The notes: generated by a model not told the origin, from the sequence alone. A DNA stretch of 64,000 nt from Thuidium tamariscinum (GCA_947034885.2 OX344755.2:22823052-22887051), one strand, 5' to 3'; numbered from the stretch's first letter, positions 22,669 to 34,979 are shown. A program made the numbers and translations.

Positions 22669-25600
22669 TTAGAGTTCAGAAGACCAAAAAGGTACGCCAA
22701 TGATGAATTTGGAGCCAGGTATTCTTGAAGCTATCAAGAGTTTAGGAATTGGATTACTACAAAAAATAGTGTGACAAAAATCTATAAATCTAGGGCACTC
22801 GGCTACAAAGGTCATGGAGCAATATCCCCTAGGGCATATTCTCTCCACATATCCACCAAAAGATGGATTAGAGAAACAATGAAACAACTTCTCGACCAAA
22901 TGTATTCTTTGGACCTCAATGAAAGTGTAGTTGTGTATACCAAGAGAATAGTCATCTTCAAAGAATGTCAACCTTACATTGGTGTAGCAATTGGCATCCT
23001 TAATTAGTTTGACTGAATCAAACTTTATGTGCAGTTTAAAATGGTGTTGAGTCTTGCATATTGCTGGAACCCCTGCTGGCCAACCTTTGCAACTAATGGT
23101 GAAACCTTGATCCTTCGGACGACTATCTGGTAACTCTACAAATCCACATACATCAAAACAACTAACTGCATGTAGAAATGTATTTGCATATTCTTCATCA
23201 ATCCAAAAGTGTGTGGGATTGACGACTCTCTTCTTTTTGAACTCGTTGCACCATCTAAACGAAGATCTTGACTTGTACAATCTATTAAAACCAAATACTT
23301 TAATATATATGGGACAAAGGAGAGATTTGATGACATAAAAATTGAGGGGATTTGTATCATCTAAGGCAATGAGATAGGGTATGAGGATGAATACGAAGAA
23401 TAAGAAGAATAAACTTTTTCTGTCAGAGAGAAGCGATATTAAACTCAACACAAATGAGATTAAAACATAAGACAATACGGCAAAGAATTTGATATGCCCT
23501 AAACCTGCTAGAAAGCGGTGTTCCACATAAATTGGTCTGAATGTATAAACTATTTTTGTAAACTCCCAAAGAATGTCTTCAATGGCCATGCAATGTAGAA
23601 TGTTGCTTGATTCGTCGACTACAATTGGATAAGGATTCTCCATCCATTGGCACATATTTTGAACAAAGTTTTGTAGTCTTTCAACAGTCAAGTACATCTT
23701 TTTTGTCTTCTTGTTTCTGAAGGTACAAGATAGATCAAAATTATGGTCTTTCATTAGTATATTCTTGAAAGCTTGAATTGTCAAAGGAAAGCCATTTATC
23801 TCAGGACCATTAAATTCCAAAATGGGTGCTTGTTCATTGCCTAAAATATGAAACATGGGAGAATGATCAATATTGACAATAATATCCTCAACTTGAGAGG
23901 GTATTTTCTGTAAATTTGGCAATAATGATTGGCTTCTTACTATCTTTGAATGGGATCGTTTTAGAATTCCACTTGAAGGAGTAAAATCAAATATTTCATT
24001 TGGTGTAGTTTGCCCTTGAAGGTCTTGGCCTTCTTGCGTTGATGTTGTCACTTGAAAGTCTTGAATCTTTGAATCAAATGTGGAGTGAGTAATGTCAATG
24101 GAAATGGCTCTTTGAGGAGAATTCCAATCATGATTGAGAAAATTTTGAACTGACAAAGGGAGCTCAAATAGCCTTGTTCCTTCCACTTGATCCAAGGGTT
24201 CCAAATGGCAAACTTCACCACAATAATTAGTAACTACGTTGTCATGCCAAGGGCTACAAGGGGCCACATGTTGAAGAAACCCGCGTTGTTTTATAAATGC
24301 AATGAATTGTAAGGGTATTCGAGGAAACCATCCTGAAGCTAGAAATCCCCAAAAGATTGTAACAGGAGCAAATATTGCAAAAGCTGTGAAGCGAACCGGT
24401 TGGTCATTGAAAGAATTGTCTAAGATGACAGAGAGGAGTATATTCATCAATCCAGACAATGCAAATAGAAAATGAAGCCACTTGTTGATGTAGGTCATTA
24501 ATCCATTTTTTTCTTCAAGTCTTTGATTTGTACGTTTCCTTCTTTTTTTGGTGCCAAGTCTTTTCATTGCCAAAGGCCTTTGGATTACTATCCCTACCAT
24601 TTTAGTCTTGGTCCAAGATGCAAAGCTCCTTTCTTCACGTAAGATCTTGTCTATTTCCTCGCAAACTATGTCTATGTAGACTCTATCTTGTCTTAGTGAA
24701 TTGTATAGAATGCCATTTACAGTAGAAAGCCATGTCACTGCTTCTCTACACTTCTCCACCATAATTCCATGAGGGCCCCTACTCATTTTCTTCCAACTAT
24801 CTTCCCAAGTTCCTTTGTTTAGATGAACCTTCAATTCACGAGGTGTGAGCCCGTAGAACAAAGGTATTATATAATATCTTTTCCTTTGATTATTCACTTG
24901 AGCCTCTACAAAAGCTATCAATTCTATCATAGACCACTTCCTTTCAAAATATTCCTTGGTTACAACCACAATCCCTACATCAAAACTTGCTAATTCTTCA
25001 ATAATTTCCCATGCAATGATTCCACCCAATCCAAAATAATCTTGATCAAAAAAGATCTTGATACGAGATTTCAACTTTAGTCTCTCATTTAGCCACATTG
25101 TAAAGTTTTTCCCTAATCCATCAGAAGCACCTCCATAGGATATAAAAATACGTAGTGGACGTTGAAAAATCATATACCAACATAATAAACCCGGTAAGCA
25201 TATTCCTAGAATAAATATAGAGACCACAATTCCTACAATTGCCCCCAATTTGAGTGTCTTTCTCTTCTTAGCTAAAGGTGTTGGTCCAAGAGTTCTAGTG
25301 GTTGAACTTAGAGAATAGGCCATTGAGATTGAAGGCGAACTTTCACTAGGCAAATGAGTGGATAATGATGTAAGTGTAGGCGATGGAGGAACTTTTGGGG
25401 GAGCAACAAGAAAACCATCTGAAATAATTGACAATGTGTCAATCATACACTTTATAGCTATGTAAAATATATAAACACTAATAAGAATACTTAATAGCAA
25501 TATATGAAAGAAAATGTTTATCATACATAAAATGAATTTGATCAATTCAATTAAAGAATCTCAAAAGTTTAAGGTTGTGTAAACTTCTACAAAGAACATC

Positions 25601-28521
25601 CAATGGTAGTAAAGAATCATGGTTATATTAGAAAATTTGATGAGGTATCATGTTATTGCATATCCAACTTCAATTTGCACCAAAAAAAAAATTTATTTTC
25701 AAGAATTTTTGAAAACCATAGACTAGATTACTAAAATAGTTGATTAGAAACCAAAATTCATAAATTTTATTCTAAAAACATGTATAATTTATAATGCAAT
25801 TGAAATAAATTTCAAGACCAAATTTTATTGAGTACAAATAAGAGAAATATGGAGATTGATAAAATGCAAGCAATGCACTTTCAAGTAGGAAATGAGGTTC
25901 AACGTTGAAACAATCAAAATTACTTTGAAATGGTACAAAAAGGATTCAAAGACATTTTAACCTTTAAAAATTCTTTCATTTTTAAAGTCCCAAAACTACT
26001 TCAAAATATTCATCTCCAAAGTAAGGTCAAAATCTTCATCAATATTTATTTCTTAACAAATACAATTGTAGGATCCTTGGTTTACTTGTTCAAGTATATT
26101 ACAATGTCATTGCAAGAGCCACTATGCAATTTTTGTAACGTTTTGGCATACTACTCCTTTTTTTCCCAGGAGTACTTTAAAATTAGAATTTTTTTTTTTA
26201 AATTAAAAAATATGTATCATTTATACACCTTCAAGAAGAAGTTACCCTAGGATGAAAAAACATAGAAAAATTCTTGAAGTAGTTGAATTAGAAAAAAGCA
26301 AAGTCATTCTCATGAAAATTGGTATTTTTACATTTGAATTTGTAAAAAATAGAAAGTACTTTTTTAAAAATAGCTAAGAATTGATCATTTGGGAAGAATT
26401 GATGGTGATGAGATTTCACTAAAAGAATGATCTTAGAACCATCTTCAATGTTTATAAATTGTGCAAATAAGAAAGTTGTTTGAGTCAATTCAAGATACAC
26501 TTGTATTATTTTCACTTATACATTTTTGATGTCTAGTTTTTGGCTATAACTTTTGTGTTATAGCTTTGAATGAATCAAAATTTATAGAGAGAATACTCAT
26601 AACTATTATACATTTTTCCTAATTTTTGAAGATTTTTCGAAAATATTTTACTATTTTTAAACAACCCTTGATGCTTTGTCACAAATTCCATTGAATGGGG
26701 TTTTTAGTACTATTTTGAACTCAAAAAAACGAATTTTAAGGTGAAATTTTGAGAAGATAGTCTTTTAGTATATTTGTATCTATCCACAAAATGAATCTAA
26801 AAATAGTTAATTTTGTGTGGTGTAGAAGTCCACAAAGGGACGATTTTGCTGCCTCTGTGGTGTTTGCTTTTTGAAACTTAAAAAACATGATTTTGGTATT
26901 ATTTTTCTTTCAAATGTGATCACCAAAAAGTCTTATCAAGACTCAAATGTAAATTTTTTATTTATATTTAAAAAAATAATACCTATTTTTTATTAATCTA
27001 AACATTGAAGTATCTATTTTTTTCGTGTAGTGAAGAAAAATACAACTTTGACATTTTAATTTGTAAAAAATAGGAAAAAAAAATTTAAGCAAATGTAAAA
27101 TTTCCCATTTGAGAATACTTTTTGGTGATGAGATTTGGAAGAAAATAAATACCAAAATTATGTTTTATAAGTTTTAAAAAGCAAACACCATAGAGGCAAC
27201 AAAAACGTCCCTTTGTAGACTTCTACACCACACAAAATTAACTATTTATAAAATTCCTTTTGTAAATAAATACAGATATACTAGAAGACCCTCCTTTCAA
27301 AATTTCACCTTAAAATTCTTTTTTGGGGGTTCAAAGTAATAACTCTATTCAATGAAATTTGTGACAAATTACTAAAATTGAATTTTAAATATGAAATGAA
27401 TTTTTGAAAATTTGAAAAGTAAGAGTAGCAATATCAATCAAGATATTTAGAATTTTTTTTTTTTTTTTTGCATTGAGTTTACTATTCAAAAGTTAGAGCC
27501 TTATTAAACAAGCCAAAAAAAATGCAACAAATAGTACAAGTGTTTTGTGAATTCACCCGTTTGCACTCATTTAGAGATAAAAAAAGAATATTCCTTTAGT
27601 AGGCATATGCCTCCCTATTGTCCAAATAGACCATGAAAATTCTAGAGCCAACTTATCTAATTTGGGGACTCGTAATGTAGCAAAAACTTCTAAAACTCAT
27701 ATTGTGACAAATTGATCAAACTTCACTATTAATTTTAAATACATATTTTATAATTTCAAAAAAATAAAGGATCTAATTGACATCAAATTAGACATCTTCA
27801 ATAATTATTTCATATTCTTAGGACTTGGTCTTCAAAAGTTACAACAAAAAAACAACGTCACTTCAATTGTGACATCAATTAGAACTAGTGTTTCTTGCAA
27901 TGATTCTTGTCCCCAAATTTTAGAATGAATACACTCCATGATTGTAAGGGTCCTCTAAAAAGGGGACACCCGCATAACATTCAATAGCAGCCTATCACAT
28001 TGCCTCCCAACGGATGAAATGGTGTGGAATATCCCACACCATTCCATCCAGCACCAATAGTATTCCACACCATTCAATACCTAAAGTTGCAACTCCAAGA
28101 AATGTCAGATGAAAGTAGATGACGGAGACTTCACCAAGGGGAAGGCAGTCCTTCCATGGGCTACTGAATGTTATGCGGTAAGTTAGAAAACGGGACATTC
28201 AATCCAAATGCACACGCGGTGATAAGTAGAAAGAAACATACCCGCTGGAGGTGAGGGTGAGGGTGAAGTGGCATCCAAGCCCATAACAACTGGAAGAGGG
28301 GGAATGCTGTCGTTCCTGAAGCTCCACGCATAAGCAGAGGGAGGATTCCATGGCGAGGTCAATACAAGGGCCAGCATACCCAAGCAAAACAGACGAGCTC
28401 CTGCTGGGACGATGAAGAATCCTGAGAGTCGGAGCTCGAAGGAGGGTTCAGAACTCACACTGGATCGCCTTGGAACCGGGTGAAATCGCTGGCGGCACCT
28501 TCCCATTTCTGAGAAGTCCAT
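22669..28521 (-). CDS. Membrane-anchored TIR-domain protein, two exons, 1009 aa
   Basis: Exon 1 is 28,521-28,242 (donor GCGG/GTATGT) and exon 2 is 25,418-22,669 (acceptor TTATTTCAG). The phases join through one split codon and give 3,030 bp ending in a stop. Residues 1-60 hold a hydrophobic signal peptide or anchor (LFCLGMLALVLTS). Residues 65-150 are Pro/Ser-rich, and the splice falls inside this run (SPSPPA/DGFLVAPPKV). A membrane helix spans about 151-177. A TIR domain follows from 180 (LRIFISYGG, FFDQD), with the putative catalytic Glu at 259 (WSMIEL) but Ser where plant TIRs usually have Cys. Further helices lie near 406-426, 438-455, 734-756 and 762-779. The regions from 460 to 730 and 790 to 1009 match no family I know. 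TIR domains in plants cleave NAD to make immune signals, but there is no NB-ARC or LRR here. Basic residues before the first helix leave the topology unclear. The 2.8-kb intron is full of repeats. I am sure of the TIR domain and fairly sure of the exon join. Confidence 0.75.
26690..27360. repeat. Inverted repeat with about 245-bp arms inside the TIR gene intron
   Basis: The left arm (26,690-26,935) includes AACTCAAAAAAACGAATTTT, TAGAAGTCCACAAAGGGACG and GTGGTGTTTGCTTTTTGAAA. The right arm (27,115-27,360) carries the inverse, including AAAGCAAACACCATAGAGGC and TAGACTTCTACACC. The arms have diverged moderately. The surrounding sequence is the same family as the right end of the element at 54,194-57,859. 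Confidence 0.7.
27970..28177. mobile_element. MITE, copy 2, in the TIR gene intron
   Basis: CCGCATAACATTCAATAGC at the left and GGCTACTGAATGTTATGCGG at the right form the terminal inverted repeats. The element is the reverse-oriented relative of 10,688-10,885. It ends about 65 bp from the exon 1 donor. Confidence 0.7.
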
Positions 28522-29420
28522 GACGATTGCCTTATTCGGTACGTGTATGAGAAACTACAAGGCTGATCGACTTGATCGATAGATGGATAATGCGGGAAAG
28601 GATCACTGGGATAAGTAAATTGCCAGGTCCAATTGCAATTCTTCAGGCAATTCGTCCACTGCAGAGTTTCACAAGATTCCAATTTCTGAAGAAATACAAT
28701 CCCAGTAGTCCTCTTGAATTACTTGAATTGATAGCAAGTTCCCCACTTGACACCAAAGAAAATGGCCTCCCGCCAGTTGTACGCACACTCAGAGCACACT
28801 CAGGTACTTGATGTGACGGTCTGAACAGGGTTTAGAATATATCCTTCAACTTTGAGAAATCTGTTACGCCCTTCAATTTGTGATCCGTGAAAATGGGAAG
28901 AGCAGTTGACCTCGAAGCAATGCCTGCATTATGCACCCGAGTAACCAAATTTTGTTTTAAAATGGCGGCATTTCACAAATTTGGCACTTTTAATTTTAGA
29001 CCATGTGATCTGAAATCTATACTAATCCTAGACTTTAGAGCTATAGAAGAAAATGAATGGAAAAATGGCATATGGAATACTGCCATTTTAAAGAAAATGA
29101 AGTTTGAACATCTCATCCAGGTTTCTCATAAGGTTTGAACAGAAGTGAATATAATATCACTTTCGTTGAACTGTCGTAATTCCATTCAAATTCAGACGTG
29201 ATTTATGGAGCTTGAAGGGGATCGATTGGGTTTCATTGACATCGTAGGTTCCGATGCACAATGTTGTGGATAATATGTGCAACTTGCACATATCAATTTG
29301 CAAATGCATCCGCTGAAGTGAAAATAAATTGCAGAATGGCTCATGAAAATACCACCAATACAGCGGAATTGATGTTACAGTCATGGTAGCATATGTTACA
29401 ATTTGCTGATTTCAAGTTCA
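28522..29420. other. Upstream region of the TIR gene
   Basis: Somewhat less AT-rich than the flanking repeats. It should hold the promoter and leader of the minus-strand TIR gene. No convincing coding stretch or transposon ends were found. Confidence 0.4.
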
Positions 29421-29762
29421 ATGTTAGACACAATTCAAGTGCTCACACTCTTAGAGATTGGGAATGACGTGCATGGATCTGGAAAAGGGTCAATCTCAAG
29501 CAAATTTTGCCCAAATAACAGACATGACCATACACCAAAGATCAATTTTAGGACTGAATTGGCCATATTTCGTTGTTCCCTTTTGTTAAGTACCATCTTC
29601 TTAGTAACCCTAGTTGCATGTACCGGATTACAGAATACGGATGCAAACTATATGAATAAAATTGCCTTCAGAAATCTTCACGATGACGAATCCAATGACT
29701 CCGCTCAATCTACCGACAAATCTCAGTTCGACATGGCATCCATCGTCTCCGATCAAAACTAG
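29421..29762 (+). CDS. Hypothetical small protein, 113 aa
   Basis: An open frame from ATG to stop has one hydrophobic stretch (LLLSTIFLVTLVACTG) followed by an acidic, Ser/Asp-rich tail (DDESNDSAQSTDKSQFD). I recognise no family. It lacks supporting splice sites or a visible homologue in the window, so it may be chance. It lies divergently, about 900 bp upstream of the TIR gene. Confidence 0.2.
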   Translation: MLDTIQVLTLLEIGNDVHGSGKGSISSKFCPNNRHDHTPKINFRTELAIFRCSLLLSTIFLVTLVACTGLQNTDANYMNKIAFRNLHDDESNDSAQSTDKSQFDMASIVSDQN

Positions 29763-30215
29763 CCCGAAATAACAAGCCATCACGCTATCCCAAACCAGCC
29801 TCATGATACATAACGAACTGACTCTTTTGATCAAATTTTACGCAAGACCTAGCTACGTGACGAACAAATACCGCCGCAAATTTCATTAACAGTTCGAACT
29901 GAAGTCAATCTTGCAGCCGGACTTGCAGCTTTAATGACTAAGGTTCATACTGTAAACCTTATATAGTGGATAAGTGGAAGATACAAGACGCTACACCCTT
30001 AGTTACTAGCTAGCTCATAATGTGAGAGACTGTCGAGGGTTTTTTTTCTGACGGAAATATGATCTACGTGTCCCAAATGGAATTGCAATCAGGGAACAAT
30101 TTTACAAAGTCGTAGGGAAAATCAGTGGCACAAATTTTCATTAGCCTAGCTGACGACCAAGCCTGTGAACCGGGAATGGAAGTCTGTCCGAGAACGTACC
30201 AGAGGCAGCCAGTGT

Positions 30216-30590
30216 CTATCTATGCTTCCAGGTGGGTTTCGATCCAGCAAAAAACGCTCGAACAAGTGAAACCACATTTACATACGGATAGCTGACCAAC
30301 ATGAACCCAATCCCCAAACAGTTTTGCTTCGCAAAATGAAAAGTATGAGAATGAGGCACTTGCCGTAGGTCATCTAGCTGTTTTAAGATTCCAGGACGGC
30401 ACTGCTCAATGCTTTCAATATTCTCAAGCACATGAGGCTCCGAAGCCGCTGTAGCCGCTCCTGAGGATGGAAATTGTTGACAGGAATCGCTCTCACCCGG
30501 CTCCTCAAGCAAACTGGAGATCCCAAAACACAGAGTCGCTCCTCGGCGTGCCAGAGCCTCCTCGGCGAGACAGGGTAATAAACCCGACAC
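30216..30590 (-). CDS. Hypothetical coding fragment
   Basis: A 124-codon frame that begins at a GTG, not an ATG. It reads EEALARRGATLCFGISSLLE and later NIESIEQCRPGILKQLDDLR before running into less protein-like sequence. The composition is gene-like, so this may be one exon or a gene remnant. The family is not recognised and no partner exons were found. Confidence 0.25.
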   Translation of the reverse strand: MSGLLPCLAEEALARRGATLCFGISSLLEEPGESDSCQQFPSSGAATAASEPHVLENIESIEQCRPGILKQLDDLRQVPHSHTFHFAKQNCLGIGFMLVSYPYVNVVSLVRAFFAGSKPTWKHR

Positions 30591-30763
30591 TGTTCACCAC
30601 AGTGTTCACACCGTCAGGACCCAGCTAGGTTGCCACCCGCCCCCTCCCGCGGCTTCACCTGTGTCATGTGTGAGACTAACTGAGTAACTTTGAGCCAGGA
30701 TGAAAACTGTATGTCAATATGATGGTGTGACACAACTGAGACTCTGAGGGGGCAGGGAGAACT

Positions 30764-30973
30764 GACCCCCTCGCTCGGCCACTTGGGTGAAACACTGTAA
30801 TTTTTTATTTTTCACACTGATTTTTTTTTGCAAATTTTGAATTCATATTTGCGATCAGAGACCCCAAATTAGCTAGGGGGTGAAGAAAGTAGGGGTGATC
30901 ACGGCCCAAACTAGGGGGCTTTTTGTTTTGATTGCACCTCTGGTAAAACATGGTAAGGCCGAGCGAGGGGGCC
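30764..30973. mobile_element. Small TIR element, about 210 bp
   Basis: GACCCCCTCGCTCGGCC at the left and GGCCGAGCGAGGGGGCC at the right are near-perfect inverted repeats of 17 bp. The interior contains GCAAATTTTGAATTCATATT and CAGAGACCCCAAATTAGC, phrases that recur at 63,715-63,755 and, inverted, at 9,690-9,740. No target duplication could be fixed. Confidence 0.55.
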
Positions 30974-31439
30974 AATCCACCTAGATCCTCTGAGGCCGGG
31001 TCGATCGATGATAGAAACCTCCGTTGAAGACCCGTTCAAGATCTTCAAGTTGGATTTATTTAAACCCTAAATGCCTCAATCCTTTTTAAAAATTTTGCAC
31101 ATTTTTGGTCATCAAGGAAGGTTGTCTTTTCTAGATTCAAATATTACATTTGATAAAGGAGAAGTTAGTTGGATGAAACAGTGTCTTCGAGCCTTTTGTT
31201 CATCGTCCAGAATATGGACGTCAAAGTGCTTCAGGGAATCTAGTTCTACAGTAGCCTCTGATGAGGCAAGGGTGCCACTTACCCACTCCTTTGATTCGGG
31301 GAAGAAGTCTGTACCGACTGATTGACAATTTCCCCGTAGGCCCTGGTGCAAGTTGAGAAGCAGAGATCGAAGCTAGCAGGAAGCTTCTTGAAATAAGACC
31401 AGTCCAATAGGACACAGAATTTCAGAATAAGTTAATAAG

Positions 31440-31770
31440 GTAAGGTGGAAGGCTCTTAAATGGAGCGGGTTCTAAAATGGTGCCTTATCTTAAATGTACA
31501 ATACTTGTACATGTTGCTTTTTCATAGCCTTCAACAGTGTACATTTTATCTAGGGCACCATTCTAGAACCCTATGCCCTTTCAACTTCAAAATTTGATAA
31601 CTATGATTCAAATAAGCTCAGAAAAATATGAAACGACTTGGGTTAAATGTCAATTCTACTTGTTTTTCAGGGAAAATTTATTGAAAAAGATTTCTAGAGG
31701 TTTTACCTCCGTGAAATTCTGATTCAGCCCCTAGATGGTCCATTATAGGACCTCTTACCTTATTGCTGTG
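31440..31770. repeat. Dispersed repeat F, copy 1
   Basis: Inverted relative of 34,980-35,345. Shared text includes the GTTGCTTTTTCATA segment, a CATTTTAGAG-like start, and GGACC/GGTCC near the far end. A fragment also occurs near 8,360-8,400 (ATGAAACGACTTG). It is non-coding. Confidence 0.5.
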
Positions 31771-32051
31771 TTTTCAGTCGCATGACTGCGGACCCCGGCG
31801 GCCTTCTGCAGCCTTGGCCCTTGATCGGTGATCTCTGTGGGTTTGCAATTTGCTGGCGCAATCTGCGGAATACTGTGCTCTGTGTGCAGTGCAGTAGTGT
31901 GCAGGACAAGACGAAGGCACAGAGCATTCATTCACCCTGAACCCAGACAAAACAGGCGTATGACGGATCCAGCGTTTTTCCAGTGATTTAAGCATCCCCA
32001 CTCCTGGCTCGGGCAAATGGGCCGGCCTGGGACCCCTTGCTGAACTATTAA

Positions 32052-32856
32052 CCCTAACTGCCCCATCAACCATATATGGTCGATCTGAAATTTCAAGTTC
32101 ATTTTTGAATGGGGAGTTAAATTCCTGTGCCCGTTTTTAAAAAAAATTCGGGCAATTTTTAGAGTTAACTATTGAAAATTTTCATTTTTCACTGAAAAAA
32201 GTACATATTTGATTATTGAGAGGTCTTCAAAGGCATACATGTACTATAAGTGAAGTGTAAAGCTTGCCAATTTTACTTCATTTCCTAGCTTTATGCAATT
32301 TCACTTAATTTGAGATCTAAAAAATTGTACATATCCATTTGCTTTGAAAATGGTCCCAATGGAAAGACGAAAGTGTTTTCATGATATTCACCGTTGAGAA
32401 TTTAAACATACAACTATTGATTTGGAGTTATTTGCAATTTCTACTTATAAAAATAATTGCATTTCAACAATTGCAAGGTGGATTGTGTAATGAATTTAAT
32501 AGCTTTTCATGTGAAATTAAGTTTTTTAAAAGTGCATTTTTGTGTGCTAATACTTTTTGTTGTTGTTCATGTCACCTCAAATCCCCAAAAAAATTTATAT
32601 GCAAATTTGAGAAACATTGTGGAAAAAGGCAACATACTAAATATAAAAAATGTACTCTTCTCTTGTTATAATCTCACAACTCCTATGCAATTTTGTACTC
32701 AAAATTTGTGTATTTACTAATGAACAAGCTCTTTAAACATCTATGCAATTATATTTTGAAAAAAAAAAAATCAATTTGCTTCACTAGGGATGACTACAAG
32801 TCCATGCACTTTATTCATAGTCAAAACACTCTTGAAAAGGCTTGGGCATTTAGGGG
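32052..32856. mobile_element. TTAA-flanked element, CCCTAA.TGCC subfamily
   Basis: The left end is CCCTAACTGCCCC and the right end GGGCATTTAGGGG, with TTAA at 32,048-32,051 and 32,857-32,860. It is 805 bp and non-coding. Its right TTAA is also the left TTAA of the next element. Confidence 0.7.
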
Positions 32857-32860
32857 TTAA

Positions 32861-33803
32861 CCCCTAAAGGACCAAACTGCGTTTTTTGGCAACATAGCAA
32901 TTTCGGGCAGCTCATTACAGATGAAGTTTTTGGTTTTTTTCTTTGAAAATTTTACACAACATGTGTCCGAGGAGTAGCTTTAAGGCCCAACAATTTTCAT
33001 AACTTTTGACTACATGGTTAAAAAGTTATGATGTGATATGTTGTTTCTTGCGTTCGGTGGGCAGCCCGGGCAGAAAAAAAAACTTCTTCAAAAATTATTT
33101 TTTTAAGAAATTAAAATTTGAAATAGGTTTCTTTGATTTTTATAGAAGTGGAAACCTTTGAATCATTCCATTTTGATTAATGAGTCAAAAGTTATGAGGA
33201 TTTTTAGTTTGAGGTAGTTTCCGCTAGTTATAAAATTTCTACACTACAAAAAAAGTTTGAAAATCTTTATTAAATTCAATTCTTAATATTTTTGAAAAAA
33301 AATAAAAACATTGGGTGTATAGTGGTTAACCCAACATTACAACCGTTGGGATTGTCTTCTTTTAACTCTATAAATAAATTGTTAATAAATTAGTGTTTTG
33401 GCTCATTTTCTACTTCTTTCTACTTACTATTTTTTCCTATATGTTGTACAATTTCAAATGATCTAAACATTTTTAAGCATGTATCCAACTTCACTTGAAA
33501 AATGAATCCAAAGAGTTACAATCATTTTGGACATTTTTCCACACAAATATGGTCTTTTGAAGTGCAGTTGCCCGGATTTCCGCAGTGGTAAAAAAATGAT
33601 TTTTGTCACTTCAAACACTAATATCTTGCAATCTACACTGCAAAAATTGCTAAATTTTTTTCCACATATTCTTAAACTTGTTCTCTAAAAGATCTTACGG
33701 TTATTTTTGTCAAAAAAAAAAATTTCTAAAAAGTTTATAGTTGTCTAAAAAATGACAGTTTTGAAGCAGTTTTGGTGAAAACATAGTCAAAAACCTTTAG
33801 GGG
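32861..33803 (+). mobile_element. TTAA-flanked TIR element, best intact copy
   Basis: Starts CCCCTAAAGGACCAAACTGC and ends AACCTTTAGGGG, with TTAA at 32,857-32,860 and 33,804-33,807; 943 bp. This is the reference copy for the family seen at 573-5624, 6,610-7,546 and 35,349-36,283. There is no transposase frame, so it depends on a helper elsewhere. Confidence 0.85.
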
Positions 33804-33807
33804 TTAA

Positions 33808-34158
33808 GGAAGCCCGGGCCTAGCTAAAAAAATTTGCCCCATCCCAACACGGCCAATGAGGCGGGGAAGCAAGCTATTTCGGACTTCAAGGTGCCACCTA
33901 AGGAGATTTCGACATGAAAAAGATTCTTTCTAATCCCAAGTGCCTCGAAAGTTGGGAAAAAGGCAAAAAAAAAAGGCATGCCGGGTTGACTCTCGATTTG
34001 GTGATGGCTCGCCATTTGGCCGAGCCATCACCAAATTTGGCCGGACCCGGCCTTATTTTTTCCTTCCCTGTGCGTGCCGTGGGGCAATTCACATGGCCGG
34101 GCCCGGCCACTTGCCCAATTTGTGCCTTGTTTTGCGTAGGCATGGAGATGCTCTTAGC
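33808..34158. repeat. GC-richer repeat, probable MITE remnant
   Basis: Contains GGCCGAGCCATCACCAAATTTGGCC-type inverted segments and ends CATGGAGATGCTC followed by TTA. The right end matches the next element's end type. The left end is unclear. Confidence 0.45.
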
Positions 34159-34167
34159 TTCTTCTAA

Positions 34168-34575
34168 GAGCATTCCCACAGCTACTCATAATGTGGTGCA
34201 AACTGGGTTGGTGGCTAGGCTCGGCCAAATTAATTGCCCCACAGCACACATGCCAAAGCCAAAAAGAAAGCCGGGCTCAACCAAATTTGATAATGATAAA
34301 GTCAAATGGTAAATATTTGGCTCGGCTTGGTGAGCTTTGTTTTGTATTTAATTCCTCCATTCAAGGCACTTTTTGAGTTGAAAAAAGTTTATTCTTGTCG
34401 GCAACCATGATGTGGCACCTCAAAATCTAGAAATGATTCTTTGCCGTGTTTGTTGGGAGGTTTGGCGTGGGGCAAATTTATTTGGCCAAGTCAAGGCTTG
34501 GTTGATGGTTCGCCAAGTGCTAGGCCAAGTGCTCCCTAGCCAAGCCATTTGCTTAGGCCAAGCGTGGGGATGCTC
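34168..34575. mobile_element. MITE with TAA target duplication (Harbinger-like)
   Basis: Starts GAGCATTCCCACAGC and ends GCGTGGGGATGCTC, with TAA on both sides (34,165-34,167 and 34,576-34,578). GAGCATCCCCA-type ends with a 3-bp TWA duplication are typical of PIF/Harbinger MITEs of plants. It is 408 bp and non-coding. Confidence 0.8.
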
Positions 34576-34979
34576 TAAGTACTGGCGATAACTTTCGAAG
34601 AACTTTTGATGAAGTCGCTACTTCTGTTTATTGTAAGGAAAAAACAATTTTGCTAAACTGACAAATGAACATTGGTGAGTTTTGGCTATAAATAAATTTT
34701 GATGAGAAAGCAAAAGTGGCATCATATCCATCTTTGTAGTAGATGTATACTAGCAACAATTGAAAATGTAATCTAATGATTAAGATTTGGCAACTTTGTT
34801 TGGAATGTATGGCATGATGAAAGACTGATTATTGGCAATTATAAACTTGTGCTTATTGAATTTAGTGTCAATGTTATCTTTTTGCACAAGGCTAGATGGC
34901 TAAATACAATTAGTGGATAGTGAAATTAGGTGAAAAAATACAATTTCTACTCTTTAAACTCTTGTAGTAAAATTGAAGT

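Larger units (their letters stand above)
25419..28241 (-). other. Large intron of the TIR gene
   Basis: The intron is 2,823 bp and AT-rich. It holds a 670-bp inverted repeat (26,690-27,360), a MITE (27,970-28,177) and sequence from 26,160 to 27,900 related to 57,180-57,860. All other introns seen in the window are under 700 bp, so this one has grown by insertion. Confidence 0.65.

Noticed and set aside
25419-25545. Hydrophobic N-terminal extension of the TIR frame
   Set aside because: The stretch starts at a TTG and lies upstream of a strong acceptor (TTATTTCAG at 25,419). It is intron read-through; exon 1 at 28.5 kb fits in phase and in sequence character.
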